In this document: positions 14,374-27,977 of the stretch, piece after piece
Numbering within the stretch: position 1 is the stretch's first letter
Layout: the number at the start of each line of letters is the position of its first letter
Assembly (NCBI RefSeq): GCF_047663525.1
Contig: NC_092606.1
Coordinates: 3,718,501-3,782,500 of the forward strand
Direction of reading: 5' to 3'
DNA length: 64,000 bases
Source: Anas platyrhynchos
Taxonomy: Eukaryota; Chordata; Aves; Anseriformes; Anatidae
Position numbers and translations under genes: made by a program
The notes under the pieces: generated by a model
Seen by the model: the letters and a program-made list of their open reading frames with translations, nothing else
The model's database searches: none
What the model was told of the DNA's origin: nothing

Positions 14374-17300
14374 TCATTCACACGAGAGCTGTGAGCGCAG
14401 GATGTGTTAGCTGAACAACGGGGTCTGCGCTGCAGCTGGCACTTGGCACGTTAATACCCGGTTCTCTGTCGGGACGGGCTTCCACCAGTAACAACGAGGC
14501 ACCGAAAAAGTGCACAGAAACGGCAGCTCCCGACTTTGAAATCAGGAGCTGTCTGGCAGCTTTGCACAGGGTGACATGACCTCGAGGAGAATTACGCACC
14601 GCTGCGTCTTCGCCCTGCTCGACACCCCTGGTTTGTATAGCTTGAAGCTCCGGAGGAAGCAAACGCTGAGTAATGAGAGAGGAAAACAAAACAAAATCAC
14701 AAGAGATGTGGCAGCCCCAGCTCGGGCGAGGCAGAGGCTGTCCTCTGCCACCTCCCTGGCAGTGTCCACCACCGAGGTGGCAACTCAGCACCACCGTGGG
14801 CAACGATTCCCATCACGCTGCCTCTTCAGCCCAGGCTTGTGCTTTTTGCACCAAGCTGGTTTCTTCCCACGGCCAGCGAACCCTGAGAAGCGCACACGGA
14901 GCAGCAAAGGCAAGGCACAATCTGTAACCGCGCTAATTGCTGGGATAATTACAAAGTGAGAGAGCAGGCTAAATACCAGAGGGCTGAGCATTGGTACAGA
15001 ACCGCCTTCCTTCTCGGGAGCTGCCTCACACACACAACCTTCCTCACCACGAGCTGTACCTGCTAAGCCATCTCCCTGGTCCTGAGCAGATGACAAAATA
15101 AATACATAAATCAGTAATTCTTCTTTTCAATAGATTTGACCTTATTTTCTCCTTAGTGCGGCAGGATGAAAAGCCGTTCGTATTGAGCAATTGAGTTTTT
15201 TCCTGCAACAGACATGAGCTGGCTTGTTCTGAGCATTTAGGATTTCAAACCCAATTAAGTAAAGTAACAAATGCTGCACCTAAGGGTTTCCCAGCCCCCA
15301 GGAGGAAATGCTTTATACATACCCAGATTTTTCCTAGCTTCACCACTGCATACTTGAGACGCGGATCAAGGGATGAATCACGTTTTCAGATTCTTCACTA
15401 CAAAGCTCAAAGAAACCCTAAATGTCCTAACCTCCACCTGTGGCACCAAGCAGCAGTTGTGTCATGCTGGGCTCTCCTGCCTTGCTCTGTGCCACTGGGT
15501 GTCCGTCTGTCCTGGAAGTGTGCAGCTGGGGGAAGGATCTCTGGATAATCCATGCTATAAAATAATCTGGAGCCCCGGATAATCCACGCTGGCCATCAGG
15601 AGCTACTTCGTTTGCTGTGTGATTTCCCAACAGCAGTGAAGGGGGAGGATGTTGTGCCACACATTGCAGGGGGTCCCACGGAGCCCCGACCGGGCTGCTC
15701 CGTGCCTGCACAGCACCAACACCCCCAAAAATAAGCAGTTTTACCCCAAAGACAGCCTCTCCTTGTGTGTTTGTGCAAACAGGGGCCAGCACAACAGCCC
15801 CCGAGCCCCAGGTGGGCCCGCAGGCTGTGCCCGGGGGTGTTAATTCAGTAATTAGAGGGATGGCCACAGACAGAGGGGGCATTCGGTGGCCTCTCATCCT
15901 ATCAAGTTTTATCCTAGCGAGGCTTTCACGCCAGCTGCCCCGCTCTTTCAGCTGTGAAGCCTGCAGTAAATCCTCGCGGAGACAACATCAAACAGAGGAT
16001 GCTGGACGGGGCCCAAAGCAGGGCGGCTGGTCAGGCAGCCCGAGCCAAAAGGCACGGCTCACGGGGCATTTTAGTCTTCAGCCGACTAAAACCTGGATTG
16101 TTCCTGCAACTCCAAGTCAAGCTGCCTGCAGCACGGCGCCTTCCCAGCCAAGGCAGAGCTGCTGTGGGTCCCGTCCCGTCCCCGTCCCTCTGCTCCCGTG
16201 CTCACCTTGCCCCTGGGGACGAGGCTCCTCCTGTCACCACCCTTCCACCCTGAGAGACACCAGCAGGGATTTGTCCGCAGGGGAAGGCAGGGACACCCAC
16301 CGCCTCTTCTGGTTCACAACCTGGCAATTAACTGGCTCGAAAACTGCCTCTCTAGGCAAAAACCCGTCCTGGGAGCGACTGGGGCAGCAGACGCTGCTGC
16401 ATGCACAGCCCAGGCAATAAACACCTTGTGCCAAACGGTGTGATGGGTGCTCCCGTCACACAAAATCACTCAACTTACAGCCAGGAGGCGTGGGAGCGAC
16501 TGTCAAGAAAGTCTACAAGGCTCCGAGGACAAGTGTGTCACGAGGGGAGGAAAAACTGCTCGGCAGCAGCCCTCAGCTTGTTCCATTCCTTAAAAAAAAT
16601 AAAGAGGAATCAAAGCTACGCCATACATTAGCACTTAACTATTCCCTACCCTCAATTTCCAGCCATTTGTACCGCTCCCTGGAACCCCCTACTCCTTAAA
16701 TTTATTTTTGTGCATCTCCACCAACACCAGAGACCCGAACGCCAGTAATCTTGGTGGGAGGCACCCAGCAGCCCTGCCCCATCGCAGGACTAAAACCTAT
16801 TTGTGCAAACTCGCACCGTGAAAGCCAGGCAGCAAATCTGCCTATGGAAAACTTCCCATGCTTTCAGATTAGCAGATCAAGCTGGAGGCATTAAGACCTT
16901 TCCTGTTGCGTGTCTGTGAAATCCAGCTCTGAGGACACAAAACCGGGGCTTTTCTAACCCTGGAACGAAGCAATTTTGGGAGCGTGCAGCACGGCGGCGG
17001 GGGGCAGGCCGGGCTCGCATCGCACGGGGCTGGAAAAGCCGCCGGCACCCGGAGCAAGGAGGCTGCTGCTCTGCTCCCCTTCCCTCCAGACAACAGGCAC
17101 AGCAGCTTCATTTGAGCTCCAAAGCTTTGGAAACAAACCCTCGCACGATTTGCAAAGCTCCCCGAGCACGGAGATGGCAGGGGAGAGGTGGTTCTGAGCA
17201 GCTGGTAATGGAGCAGCAACGCAGCCTCTGTGCTACTGCCGCCAAGCCAAGCAGAATTAGAGAGGGAGCAGCCTGCAAAATAAACGTGGGGAGTCACCAG

Positions 17301-20300
17301 CTTAGGATACAATCAGCATAACTCCTTGCCCTGCTAAACAGCAGCTATCAGTTGATAAAGAAGCACATACCTGGATGCTGAGTGCCCAGGCAGTGCTTGT
17401 GTGGCAGGATTTGTAACCTGCTGCCCTTCAACCCGCCCTAAAAGCACCAGAGCAGCATCCAGAAGAACTTGAACTTTCCTTTGGAGACTTTGCCCTGACA
17501 CAGGGCCTTTCAGCAGAGGATCTCGGAGCACCTTACGACCATTTAATTAAAGCTTCCAGCACGGGAGCAGCCTCCGGCTCACACAGCAGCACAAGCAGCT
17601 CTTTCTTCTGCACTGCTGCGGCACCCAGCTCAAACGGGAGTGGGACCCCACAGAGCTGGTGGATACGGCTCGAGCTGCACCCAGCCTTTGGCAGGACGGA
17701 GTGGCGGGCTCTGGGGACAGGAGAGGGACAGCGCCCAGAGCCAGGAAGGGCACGCGGAGCAACCAAAGAGCAGGGGAGGCGAAGGCAGAGACAGCAGCGA
17801 GATGGGGGCTTGTGCTGGAGGCTGGTCCGGTTAAACTTGTGCCCCTTCATCATTTAAACACCAAACATTTCCCCAGCACAGCAGCACCAGGGGCCTGTCC
17901 GGCCACCTAGCAGCCCTGGAGGGTAGGTAAAATGGGAAACCACGCTTTTTTTTTTTTTTTCCCCTGCTTACCTATGGGGTGAGACTTTTGCTGGTTGACG
18001 TAAATCCGTTTAAACACCAGTAGGTTCAGACATCTGCCTGTGTACAGTGTCAGCTGTGAGAAATGAGCTCACATCCAGATGCAGTGGCATGTCAGGATTA
18101 GCCCGGGCTGGGGCAGGAATGCTTCCATGTATGGAAAAATATTGGAGCACTGAAACCATAAGCTTGGAGCAGAGCAAAGTGAGAGGCCCTGTCAATGAAG
18201 CCGTGGGCTCAGGTTTAGAGGATTTAGCGGCTCAGATCCGCCACGAGATCCTCAGCACGCATTACCATAAATTTCACACTTTTTCCAAAAGGGACTCCCC
18301 TAGCAGTGCTGCGAGGGGGAGATCCTAAAGCCGTTTGTTTGCTCTGGAAGCGGGGCTCACACCGCTGGGTGCAATTATCCCTCCCCGAGCAGGGCTCAGG
18401 CGCTCACAGGGTGGCTGCTCGTACCTGCCCAGCCGTCTCTGCAAGGGGGCAACGTCCTCTTCAGCTGCTCCGGCACGAATCGAGAGGGCTCATTTGTCAG
18501 CACGCTGAGCTGCTGCTCGTGAAGTAATGGCTATGACTTCATCTCGCCAGGGGAAGTCTCTCGGGAACGAGGGAGAAGCAGAATTCCTCTCTCCAGCTCG
18601 CTCGCACAGTCGCAATTAGTTTCGGTTGTGTCCTGCTCTCTCCCACACACATTACCTAATTCTCACCCAGATTCCTAAATCCTTGCACTGAAATGTAAAA
18701 TGAGGCTCCTTTCTCTGCTCCCTCCTGGTGGGGCTGCACCCTGATGTCACCGCAGTGTCACCCGGAGCCATCCTAGACACCTCACCTGGGCTCCCCAGGA
18801 TGCCACCAGCTTTTTTTTTGTGCCTTGGGCACAAACTAGGAACCTGGTAACTCCTGGCAAATTAATTTTAAATAGGGACCTTTGCGGAGAGGACTCCAGA
18901 GCCTTTCCCCCCAGCTGGGCAGGTCTGTTCCCAACCTTCACGGCTGCAAAACTCACAGCACAGCCTCACAAACCACCCCATCCTTACGCTGCTGCTCCTG
19001 GCCTGGGAAATCCGGCTCTGTTTCTGCCCCAGGCGGCAGAGGAGGACTCCCGGCGCCGGTAACCCCGCTGCATTCCTCCTTCCGAGCAAGCTCTGCGAGG
19101 TTTGCTGCGATTCCACCAAGCAGGCTCCTGTCCTTGCTCTCCTACGGGGCTGGCAGCACAGCTCGTGGTCCCCACAGCTCCTTAGAAGCACATTTGGGGC
19201 TTAACTCTGCAGACCAGCATCTCCCTGACGCTGTCTCCACCGCTCGCCGTCCCAGCACAGGCAGTGGGAGCATCCTGGGGGCTCTCCCGTCCTCGTTTTG
19301 CGAGCAGAGGGGCTCGCTGTGCTCTGGGCAGGGGGCTGATCCCGCAGCAGCCTGCCAGGCAGGGCCCTGACGCACCAGCAGCGCTCAGTCAGGCAGTCAC
19401 GCTAAATAAAGCCCGCAAATTCTCTGCATATTAATTGTTGGTTTCAATTGTTCCCGGTGTTGAAAGGCGGACGTGAGAATATGCAGAAAACATTCCTGCA
19501 TCTGTTTAGCTCTCCCCCCAGTCAACACGACACTGCATTTTCTTTGGAAAACTCACAGTGATGATCCGATGAGCCATCCTGCAGCGGGGCGCACGCACAC
19601 GGCGCCCAGGCGGTAATCCGAAATACGCGCACAAATTCTCTGGTGGAAAAGAGAAGGAACATATTTGTGTCTTTTTGCCTACTCATCAGCTCCTCGTTTC
19701 ACCGCCAGCTCCTCCACTGGCCTTATCTTTACTTCGGGACCTTCGGATTTAAGCCGCAGTTGTATTTTTTGGCTGTGTAGCCAAATAGCGGTGGGACCCA
19801 GCACAAGGAAGCTGCTCCGAGCAGAGGAAGGGACGGCAGTGCCCCAAGCACAGCTCACTACAACACCGCCACGGGGGGAGCTCAGCCCCCTGGAGCCAGG
19901 CTGCCCACGCACAGCCAGGGGAACAAAACCCTCCTGCTTCTCCAAAAGAGGATCCCAGAAAGGGGACGATGCTGGGCTGCGGGTACCGGTCTGGAATTTA
20001 TCCGGCCGTGGCACAGATTTCCTGCATGGCTTTTCCAGATTGTAAATCTCCCCGTGCCTTTTGTTCACCGCCTGTTCAAATTACAGGCTCCCCGAGGTAG
20101 GAGTCTAACACCTGCAGCAGCACAGGTTGGATTTCTGCAGCCACGGACAGGTCCCTGAAGTGTCTGCCACTGCAGCTGCCCGCCTGTGAAATAAGTGCCT
20201 GTAACGAAGCGCGTCCCAGAGCGGGGCGGTGAGACCTCGCTGGCGTTCGAACACATCAGCCATCCCCTGCCAAAAGTTCCAATAAAAGCCCAACGCGGCA

Positions 20301-21675
20301 GCGTTAGGGCATAAAGAGCAGAAGGGAGGCGAGGAAACGAGAGGAAATTGCTGCACACAAAGCACGAGTCGCAAGGAATCCAAGCGTCCTCCGTGTGCTC
20401 TTCCCTTCCCAACTGCCAGCACACGGCGGTGGCACTGCCACCAAGCCACCTGCCTGAAGAACGCATCAAACACCTCGTGTGTTACACCAGGATGTGTTAC
20501 GGAGCTGGCTTAAAGGCTCCGTACAGCCAGGATTATTCAGCACTCAAGCCAGCCTGAAAGCTCGGGAGTCAGCTTGTTATTTGCTGAAAGCAGGGGGCCT
20601 GAAATTATCCGTGAATAGTTCAAAGCCGCAGTTAATTCAACATCTCTCCTTTCAAAAGCACAAAAATCACAGATTCCTGGGGTGTGTAAGCTTCTTAAAA
20701 ATGACAAACTACTAACTGCCAAATCAAAGCGGCAAACAGAAATCCACATGGCTGATAAGACAAATAGTTGCATTTTAAAGAGTAATTAAATATCACTTTG
20801 GAATATTTTGCTTGGAACTTGGCTCCCTGATAAAAAATGGGAGGGGAAGGAGAAAGAGGAGGAGGAGGAAGCAACCCGTGTATACCAACGAGGTTTTTGC
20901 AGGGTAAATGCTCAGGGAAATGCTGCCCAGCCTCATTTCTTCAGCCCAGAGCAGCCCCTGGCACCCCTTGATGCTGCCTGGAGCCCCAATTCCAGCAGCT
21001 CGCCCTGTCCCCGCGTGGGGCAGGGGCGAGCAGCAGCCTGGGCTGATCCCCCCCGAAGCATCTTTTGACTTTGCCGAGATTAAAACCATAACCCAACACG
21101 TACACTGGGAACGTTGCTGAAAAAACAGGAATGCAAAACACAGCAGAAGTGAAACCTTATCCCAGGCAGCACTAGCTGACCTCGCCGTGCGCAGCTTTGA
21201 AACATTAAAAGTCCGTCCACAAGAAGGGATCAGAAACCTCCAAAACATCCCTCGACCCTCTCAGAAATCCTAACACTTCACACAGACTGCCCCAGGACTA
21301 AGAAGCGCCTCCAGACAGCGAGAGGTGATGGCACAAAAGGCTTGATTTGAGTCCTGGAGAAGGAGACGGCTTCGTGCATTTCAAACCCCGGTGTTATCAA
21401 ACTGCTCCAAAAATCTGGAGCGGGCTGAGTCACAAGCCGAGGCCTGGGGCAGCTTTTTGGGCAGGACCTGCAGAGGCCAGCCCCTGAGCCAGCCACACGG
21501 CAGAGCTCTGAGCTCCTGCTGCTTCCCCCTGCCGTAAAGCCAGGAGGACGTGAACAAAGCACGGGCCTGATCCAGATACCCCTGAGGTTTATGGAGAGGC
21601 GTCCAAGGGCTCTCAGAGCAGGGCCTTGGATATCTGCAACGAGCAGCCAAAGGGATGCAATAAACAACCCGGCGG

Positions 21676-22527
21676 ATGACACACCAGCGAGACATGCAGA
21701 ACATTAATTTCCCCCCCGGGGAAAGCGCTCAGGCGGGCAGCGTTGGGGATGTGTGGGGAAACCCAGCCTCAGAGGACGTCAGTGATGTTATTGCAGGACG
21801 TGGATTTTACACCCAGACCTGGGGGCTGCTGATCCTGTGGTTCCACTGCAAGGCCGGGGGCTTTGCACAGGAGATGGTTGGTAATTGCATAGAGGGTCGC
21901 CGCAGAGCTGTACAAAATATGCTCAGGAATCATCTGGAAAAGTGTCAGCGACACGGGTTAGAGAATGTTTTGGCTTTGGTGCTGTGCTCACAACGTGGAA
22001 ATGCTGCAGAGCCACTCCTGGGCCAGATGGAAAGCTGGCTGCTCTGCCCCACCAACATCGCCCTGTGTTTTGCACCTTCTCCTGTGAAAGATTGTTCCAC
22101 GTTCAGCTCACAAAGGCACGCCTTGCTGGGGAGGAACCGTGCTGATTGCTGCATGGAGCAAAGTCGCTGTGCTCAGTTCTGCAACCCGAGAGTAACAAAT
22201 GAAACGTCAGCCGGGCATTTTTCAATGGACGTTTTCATTTCAACATCTGGATTAAGATGCCACAATGAAAAACAGCACACAGGCTCCCCTGCGCCGCTTT
22301 CAGAGATCTCCCGTCCTTCTGGTTCAGAACCAGCGGGTTTCAGAGCAAACAAAGAATCGGTCGGTGCTGCTGCTGCCTCGCTCCTTACTCAACAGCCTGA
22401 TGTCATGAGAAGAGCAGATTTTTCAAATCTGCATCTCCTCGAGCCAAGGATTTCACACACATTCCCACCCCAAAAACACCGAGTCAGGAATACAGCTGAA
22501 AGCGATTACCTCGATATTTTTATATGA
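21676..22527 (+). other. Unsupported 283-codon open frame, antisense to NXN intron 1
   Basis: This is the longest open frame in the window outside the CpG islands. A random frame of this length at about 50% GC is uncommon (roughly a few tenths expected per window of this size). The translation begins MTHQRDMQNINF and ends in ESDYLDIFI. It contains no motif or domain I can place, and no splice partner is evident. It could be a lineage-specific transcript, an exapted piece of an old gene, or chance. Confidence 0.12.
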
Positions 22528-22974
22528 TGAAACTCCAAAACTGCCTCGACCGCCTTACCAAACCCTCCGTCAGACAAATCCCCCATCTGTGCTGACCGCC
22601 TGCCTCCCCAGCCTCAGCAGATGGCGGCTGCAAGAAGAAACCTTGCAAGTCCCTGAAAACCAGGGTGTAACCTCACCTGTAACCAAGAGTTTGGGGCCTC
22701 CCCCCCAACAGGTATTTAATACCATCTGATTTAGTGGTGTTTCCACCTCCTCCCCACCGTTTCTTGCACAGACCTGGCTCCCAGCTGCTCACCCAGCAGA
22801 GCTGCAATGCTGGCACCACGCTGCACACCTGCAGCTCCTCACCAATCCGTCTGGGGTGTCCTATTAGCAGAGCTCCTACAGCTGATGATCTTTTTAAGTA
22901 GAGAGAAAAAGCCTTGGAAGTTCTTGGAAGAAAAAGTTCTTGGAAAGACGGGGGCAGAAAACATAATTTAAATT

Positions 22975-22991
22975 AAAAAAAAAAAAAAAAA
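22975..22991. repeat. Poly(A) tract, 17 bp
   Basis: This pure A run follows an A/T-rich stretch that carries two GTTCTTGGAA words about 20 bp apart. It has the look of an old retroposon tail, but no body can be assigned. Confidence 0.6.
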
Positions 22992-25239
22992 GTATTTATT
23001 GTAGAAACCTTCACAAGAGGTCGGTCACATTTCACCAAGACCAACCTTTTACCTGCATGTGATGAAGACGATGTGCCCCCAACACAGAAGAGGTTCTTCT
23101 ATCCATGCCCAGCTTGGATCACCCGTTACCTCTGTCAATCCACTGGAACAACGCCACCCAAAGCTATGAACACGCTCCTCTCCCTCTCCGTAGGGTGAGA
23201 GGGAGCTGCTGTTTTCCTCGTGCACAGAGGAAGAGCACATGCCCCTGTCACTGAGCTCAGCAAGAGCCACATTTTGTATTAGTCCAGGAGATGATACCCA
23301 GACCAGGATGCACAAATCCAGCTTTAGGATGAAGGGAAACCACTCTCTCCCAAGCAAAACATATTTACCAGCATGAGCAAAGAGAGATCTTTAAACTGTT
23401 TTCAGAGACTTCACTGAGTAATCACAGAAATGTAATAAACATGTTCTGCATTCGTTTAAAACCAGAAGAGAACTATTTCGGCTCCAGTGGAAACAGTTTG
23501 GCCTTCCCGGGAAGCATCTGGGCAGCATTCAGGCAGATGCATAAAGGCAGTGGAAAGCAAACAGAGACTGCGGGGCGAAGCACGGAGCATGAGGCGCTGC
23601 GCACGAGCGGCCACACCGAGAACGAGGGGTGGGGAAAATCGGGATTAAAAAGAACGAGGAAGGTGACTGCACCAGGCAAGTAACAGGTAGAAACAAAAGC
23701 AAGGGCAAATAAAGAGCAGCAGAAGATAAACTGCTCCTCTCTCATTGCAGACACTTCTCTCTCTTTTTAAACTGTTTCTCTTACTGCAGATCCTTTTCTC
23801 CTCCAGTGCAGGGACCCTTCTTGCATCCTTCTGTACGCAGGGATGTGTGACAGCACCTTCTCAACCCTGAAAGCAGCCAATTTCGTAGCAAAAAGCACCC
23901 AGCTGGCACACAGCACCGCAGCCAGCAGGGACAGCACGCTCCTGCCCAAGGCTCTGTGCCCACACTGCTCCGACAGCCCCCAAATGTCCCCCATGGGCTC
24001 ACCCAGGAGCTGGGGGTGCTGGTGCTGGCCAGGAGATGTCGGTGCTCCCGTGGATGGAGCACACGGGGCACGCAGGCAGCTGGGGCTGGTGACATCGCCG
24101 AGCTCCTCGGTGCCTTGGGCAGCCGTCAGGAATTAATGCCGGCCTCAAAGCAGCCCTCCAAAAGTTGAGCAGCTGCTCGTGCAAGCGGCTAACGACAGGG
24201 TGATGTTAAACCAAAACCCCAGCTGAAACAAAGAGACTGCTCGACATCTCCCTCGTGCCCTGCTCAGTGACTCCAGGCTCCATCAGGAGACAAATCAATC
24301 ACCAACAGCTGCTGTAGCTCCCCAAAACCCGGCCTGAGCGCCTCGATTGAGGGATGTGTACCAAAAGCTGAAGGCCTCCGATCTCATTTGGTAACGATTT
24401 CGTTCTTGAAAAAAAAAAAACAAAAAACTCACAATAATAGGGCTGCCTGTGGCTCAGACAGAGGCACAGCGCCATCCTCCTCATTAATCAAAGGCCTTCC
24501 CCATGTCCAGATGTTTGCTGACTGCTCCGGCTCTTTTATTACTGGTTTGGAGACGGAAATCCCTGCTAAAGTTACCCAAACGTAACCGGTTGCTGCAGGA
24601 CACCCTCGGTCCTGCAACCTGGCATCGCCGAGCTCCCCAGGAATTCCCTGAGAGCAGCTCCTTTCCTGGGCAGCCCACACTACTGGCACCGATATCCACG
24701 GGAGTAAGAGGTTATTTCACCTTTAGCACTGTGGGAATTTTACCGTGAGCCCAGAAAGGAGGCTGGTTGTTCAAACCCAGCAAGGCTCAGTGCCGCAGCT
24801 TCGGAAAAGGGAGAAAATTGAAAAAAAAAAAAATAATACCATGGAGTGCACCAGGGAAAGGTGATGGGTACACTGATAAATATTTCAGTAGTCTGACAAG
24901 CAGGAAACTGTCAGAGCTGTATTATTCAGTAATTCTGAGCAACAAAACTGATGCTACAGCCAACACGGGACAGTAAGTCGTCTCCCCACAAAGCTTTCAT
25001 AACCCCAGACCAACTATCGGCTGGCTGCTGGGACCTCCAGAGGTCTTCCAGCCACAGCCACAAACACAAAAGAGCCACGGCTTCACCCGGCCAAGCTCCA
25101 AGGACGATTCCCCACAGCCCCTCCGGGCCAAGGCTGTGAGCTCAGGGATGAATTTCAGTTCCCTGCCTGATTTTCCCACATCTCTGCCTCCCTTTTATCC
25201 CTGTTCTGTATCTACACGGCGCTTTTCTTCCAGTAAATC

Positions 25240-25990
25240 TGTGTAATTCTCTGGGGCTTGTCTCACATCGGGTTTAAGAATAGCTTTTAGAGCAAAAGAG
25301 CCATAACTCAAAAGGACTGTCTACATTTTCCTAATGCCTTTGTTTTTAAACAAATTAAGCCTGCAAGGTACCGAGCATATGCTAGACATCCCCAGCTCTT
25401 GCTGGCATGTAGTTAAAAAATAGAAAGTTTGTGCTTTTCTGGAGAGCCGGGTCATTAGCCCGCCTATTTAAAAAGCAGCCTATTATACAAGGAAACTTCT
25501 ATCTGCCTGAACTACAGATTATAAATCTCCTGTTTAGAAATCTGATATCCCGACATAATTGCCCTTATAACTTACAAATAGGTTCTCTGTTATCCACAGA
25601 TTAAGCTTCCTCCAAAGCCACATCACATCTGCTTAGTTTTGAAAATATACAGCACAAGCTTCAATTACTTTACACTCTGCACAAAAATAATCCTGAATTT
25701 AACTCAGGGTTTCTTGGAATAAGAATTTAAGACCCCATAATCTTTTTATTTCATGTTTTCTCGCAATCTAATAGATGGAAGTATTGGCCAGAACGTAAAA
25801 TTAATGCCGCCTTCCACTCCAACCACTTCCCAACAATTTCATTATGTTCCAGGGGAATTTTTAAAGCAAATACGGCAAAGCAAAAAGCCCCAGCACCTAA
25901 ACAACCTGAAACGTTCTGCAGGGAAATGGCCAGCTGCTAATTGGAACAACAATCCCTTCATGCCCCTGTAGCAAGAGGTTTGGGTTTTAA
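25240..25990. promoter_or_regulatory. Large AT-rich island near the NXN promoter, conserved-element candidate
   Basis: About 750 bp stand out from the GC-rich flanks: few CpGs and many TTAA, TAAT and AATTA homeodomain-type words (for example around 25,320-25,380, 25,500-25,620 and 25,670-25,760). It lies about 1.6-2.3 kb inside intron 1 from coding exon 1, a typical place for a first-intron enhancer. It carries no coding frame of note; a 72-codon frame at 25,753 has no family resemblance. Composition and position are seen; enhancer function is inferred. Confidence 0.3.
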
Positions 25991-26621
25991 AGGCACTGAT
26001 GTTAAAACCCAACTCCTCTGAGGGACAAAGCAACTCCCCTCGTTAAGCCAAGTGCCCACAGCGCCCGCTGAGAGCTGCCTTGGGTTCAAGGGGGGAAACT
26101 GGGGGGTCTTCAGCAGCAGCACCCAGGTGGGTCAAGCTGGACATGAGGAATTAGAGGTTTAGTGACAAAAATGACAGCAAACCAGCCAAAAATCACACCA
26201 CCTATACTTCCCCAAAGAGGGGACATCCAACAGCGAGCCCAATGACAGAGAACGTTTCTGAAGATGACTTCACCGATGCGGACAGCGGAGGGCTCGGGGT
26301 CCTGGCCAGGAAGGAGAAGCCTCCTCCACCCCAGAAGAGCCCACATTTGAAAGGGTCACCCCCTGGGCTCTCGAAGCGTGGGATTGAAGCCCAGCTGCAG
26401 GAAAAGGGCTGGGGGCGAGCCCACCTCCTCCAGGGCTGAGCAAGCGCCCGCTTGGCCACCGCCAGCGGCTGACAAAGGGAGAGGACCCTGCTTGCCGCAC
26501 CCGCGGCTTTCAAACAGCCCGCTGCGATTCCGCTCCAGAAAGATGTTTAGAAATGACACTGCGGGGCTCCATCTTCTTAATTATTGCTCAACAGCTTTCA
26601 GAGAAGATTACGTTTGTAAAG

Positions 26622-26639
26622 GCTTTTTTTTTTTTTTTT
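26622..26639. repeat. Poly(T) tract, 18 bp
   Basis: This is a pure T run followed by a C-rich stretch. The arrangement resembles the polypyrimidine part of a splice acceptor on the plus strand, but no exon follows that I can recognise. Confidence 0.75.
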
Positions 26640-27562
26640 CCCCTTAAACTACCAACGCTGAGAACTTGCTGAATCTGAAAATCTGGTCTTTGCCCTCCCG
26701 TCCCTCACAGCCTTAGATCTCAGGGTTTTACAGAGCTCTTTTTGTCTGGTATTTCTCAGTGTTTCAGATGAAACCCTTCAGATTAAGGACTGTAACTTGT
26801 AGTATACCAAAAATACCAGCTGCTGAATAAATACCAAAAAAGAACAGCATCGATTCAGCCGGCTGCTTTGCCAGGAACTCCCAAACCGGCTCCAATCCTT
26901 TTTTCGATCACCAAATGTCCCCTTACAAGCTGAGGGAAACCACAGACCTGATCGATGCCGTCCCCAAATCCTCGCCAACATCCCGCAGATCCCCTGGGGA
27001 TGCAGCCGGGTGCTCCCAGCCCCGAGCTGCTCCTCGGCCGGGCAGAGCCACCGCCAGCTCCGGCCGTAGCACCGAGTTTACGTCTCGAGGAGCAAATCGC
27101 AAGGAAGCCGGGAGGCTTACAGAAAACCCACTTTTATTTAAGAACTGGGTCCCACACCCAGCAGACGCCCCTTCCTCCGAGGGGCCAGCCAAGGCCGGGG
27201 CACAGCCAACACCCGCTGGCTGCCCTCGGCCCTGGGCTCGTTCCCTTTCCCTCACACCCAGGACTCAAGAAACCATCCTGGGCAGCTCCCCTAAATCCCC
27301 TTTCAACCTCAGCATCCCCCAGGAGCGTGGTGAAACCCAGCCCCACAACCCCACCACCCCTCTGCGTGCCCCCAGCCCTCTGCCCCAGCCGTGCCCAGAG
27401 CCCTGGGGGCGCACAGGAACTTTCTGGAAGGCTCCGAGCCCTCAGCCCCACAGCTCCTCGCTTCATCCCCAGCGGGACAAAGCCCGGCAGGACCCTCCCT
27501 ATGGGGCCGCCCCCCCCCTACACACACACAAACCCCTCACCGCAGCCCCGTCGCGGTCTCAC

Positions 27563-27880
27563 CTTGCGGTGCTTGTCGGCGAAGGGCAGCGCCAGCCAGG
27601 GCATTGCCCGCACCGCCTCCTGCCACTGCTGCTGCTCCTGCTCGGCCGACACGAAGACGATCTCGAGGCGCTGAGCTCCGGCCGCCGCCGCCTCCCCCCT
27701 GAAGCGCCCGTAGAAAGCGGCCAGGCTGGCGCCGAGCTGCGCGCAGGGGCCGCTCAGGCTGCAGCCGAAGTAGAGCCCCACCAGCGAGACCCCGCGGGCC
27801 GCCAGCGCCGCCACCGCCACCTCTTCTCCGTCAGCGGCCACCAGCACCTCGCCCAGCACCTCGGCCAGGCCGCCCGCCAT
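27563..27880 (-). CDS. NXN: Nucleoredoxin, coding exon 1 (partial gene)
   Basis: This exon gives 106 in-frame codons from an ATG at 27,880 to a consensus donor (AAG|GTGAG). The translation starts MAGGLAEVLGEVLVAADG and ends PWLALPFADKHRK. It matches the amino-terminal thioredoxin-like module of vertebrate nucleoredoxin, including YFGCSLSGPC (Cys40 and Cys46), SLAAFYGRFRG, RLEIVFVS and MPWLALP. The canonical WCPPC active site of the family lies in a later exon not in this window. Nucleoredoxin is a cytosolic and nuclear oxidoreductase known to bind Dishevelled and restrain Wnt signalling. Compared with the human protein as I remember it, the Ala/Gly/Pro-rich insert before RLEIVFVS is much shorter. 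The start is the first ATG in the frame inside a CpG island. The rest of the gene lies beyond the left edge of the window. Confidence 0.93.
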
Positions 27881-27977
27881 CCCGCTCCCTCTTCAGCCTC
27901 CTTCTCCTCCCCCCCCCCCTGCAGCTCAGCCCCGGCCCCGCCGAGCCCCGCTCTGCGCCGCGCCCGGCCCGCCCGGG

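Larger units (their letters stand above)
1..27562 (-). other. NXN: NXN intron 1, 3' part truncated by the window edge
   Basis: This stretch lies downstream of NXN coding exon 1 on the minus strand. I looked for the next nucleoredoxin exon (the part after HRK, with its WNKYRISN and FPWGPKPF motifs) and recognise none, so the whole stretch reads as first-intron DNA. It is mixed-composition non-coding sequence. It holds poly(A)/poly(T) tracts (4,162-4,181; 10,427-10,441; 10,615-10,640; 11,019-11,032; 12,697-12,713; 17,946-17,960; 22,975-22,991; 26,622-26,639) and a few AT-rich islands listed separately. Many open frames of 60-280 codons occur on both strands, but none resembles a known protein, shows splice structure or has repeated domains. 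I see no tRNA, CRISPR, or intact transposon. Short exons of an unknown non-coding RNA cannot be excluded by reading alone. Confidence 0.75.

Noticed and set aside
15540-15595. Two GGATAATCCA(C/T)GCT words
   Set aside because: There are only two short, imperfect copies with no further structure, so chance or local slippage is enough.
4162-26639. Homopolymer A/T tracts as evidence of recent retrocopies
   Set aside because: I found no gene-like body, target-site duplication or family sequence beside any of them.
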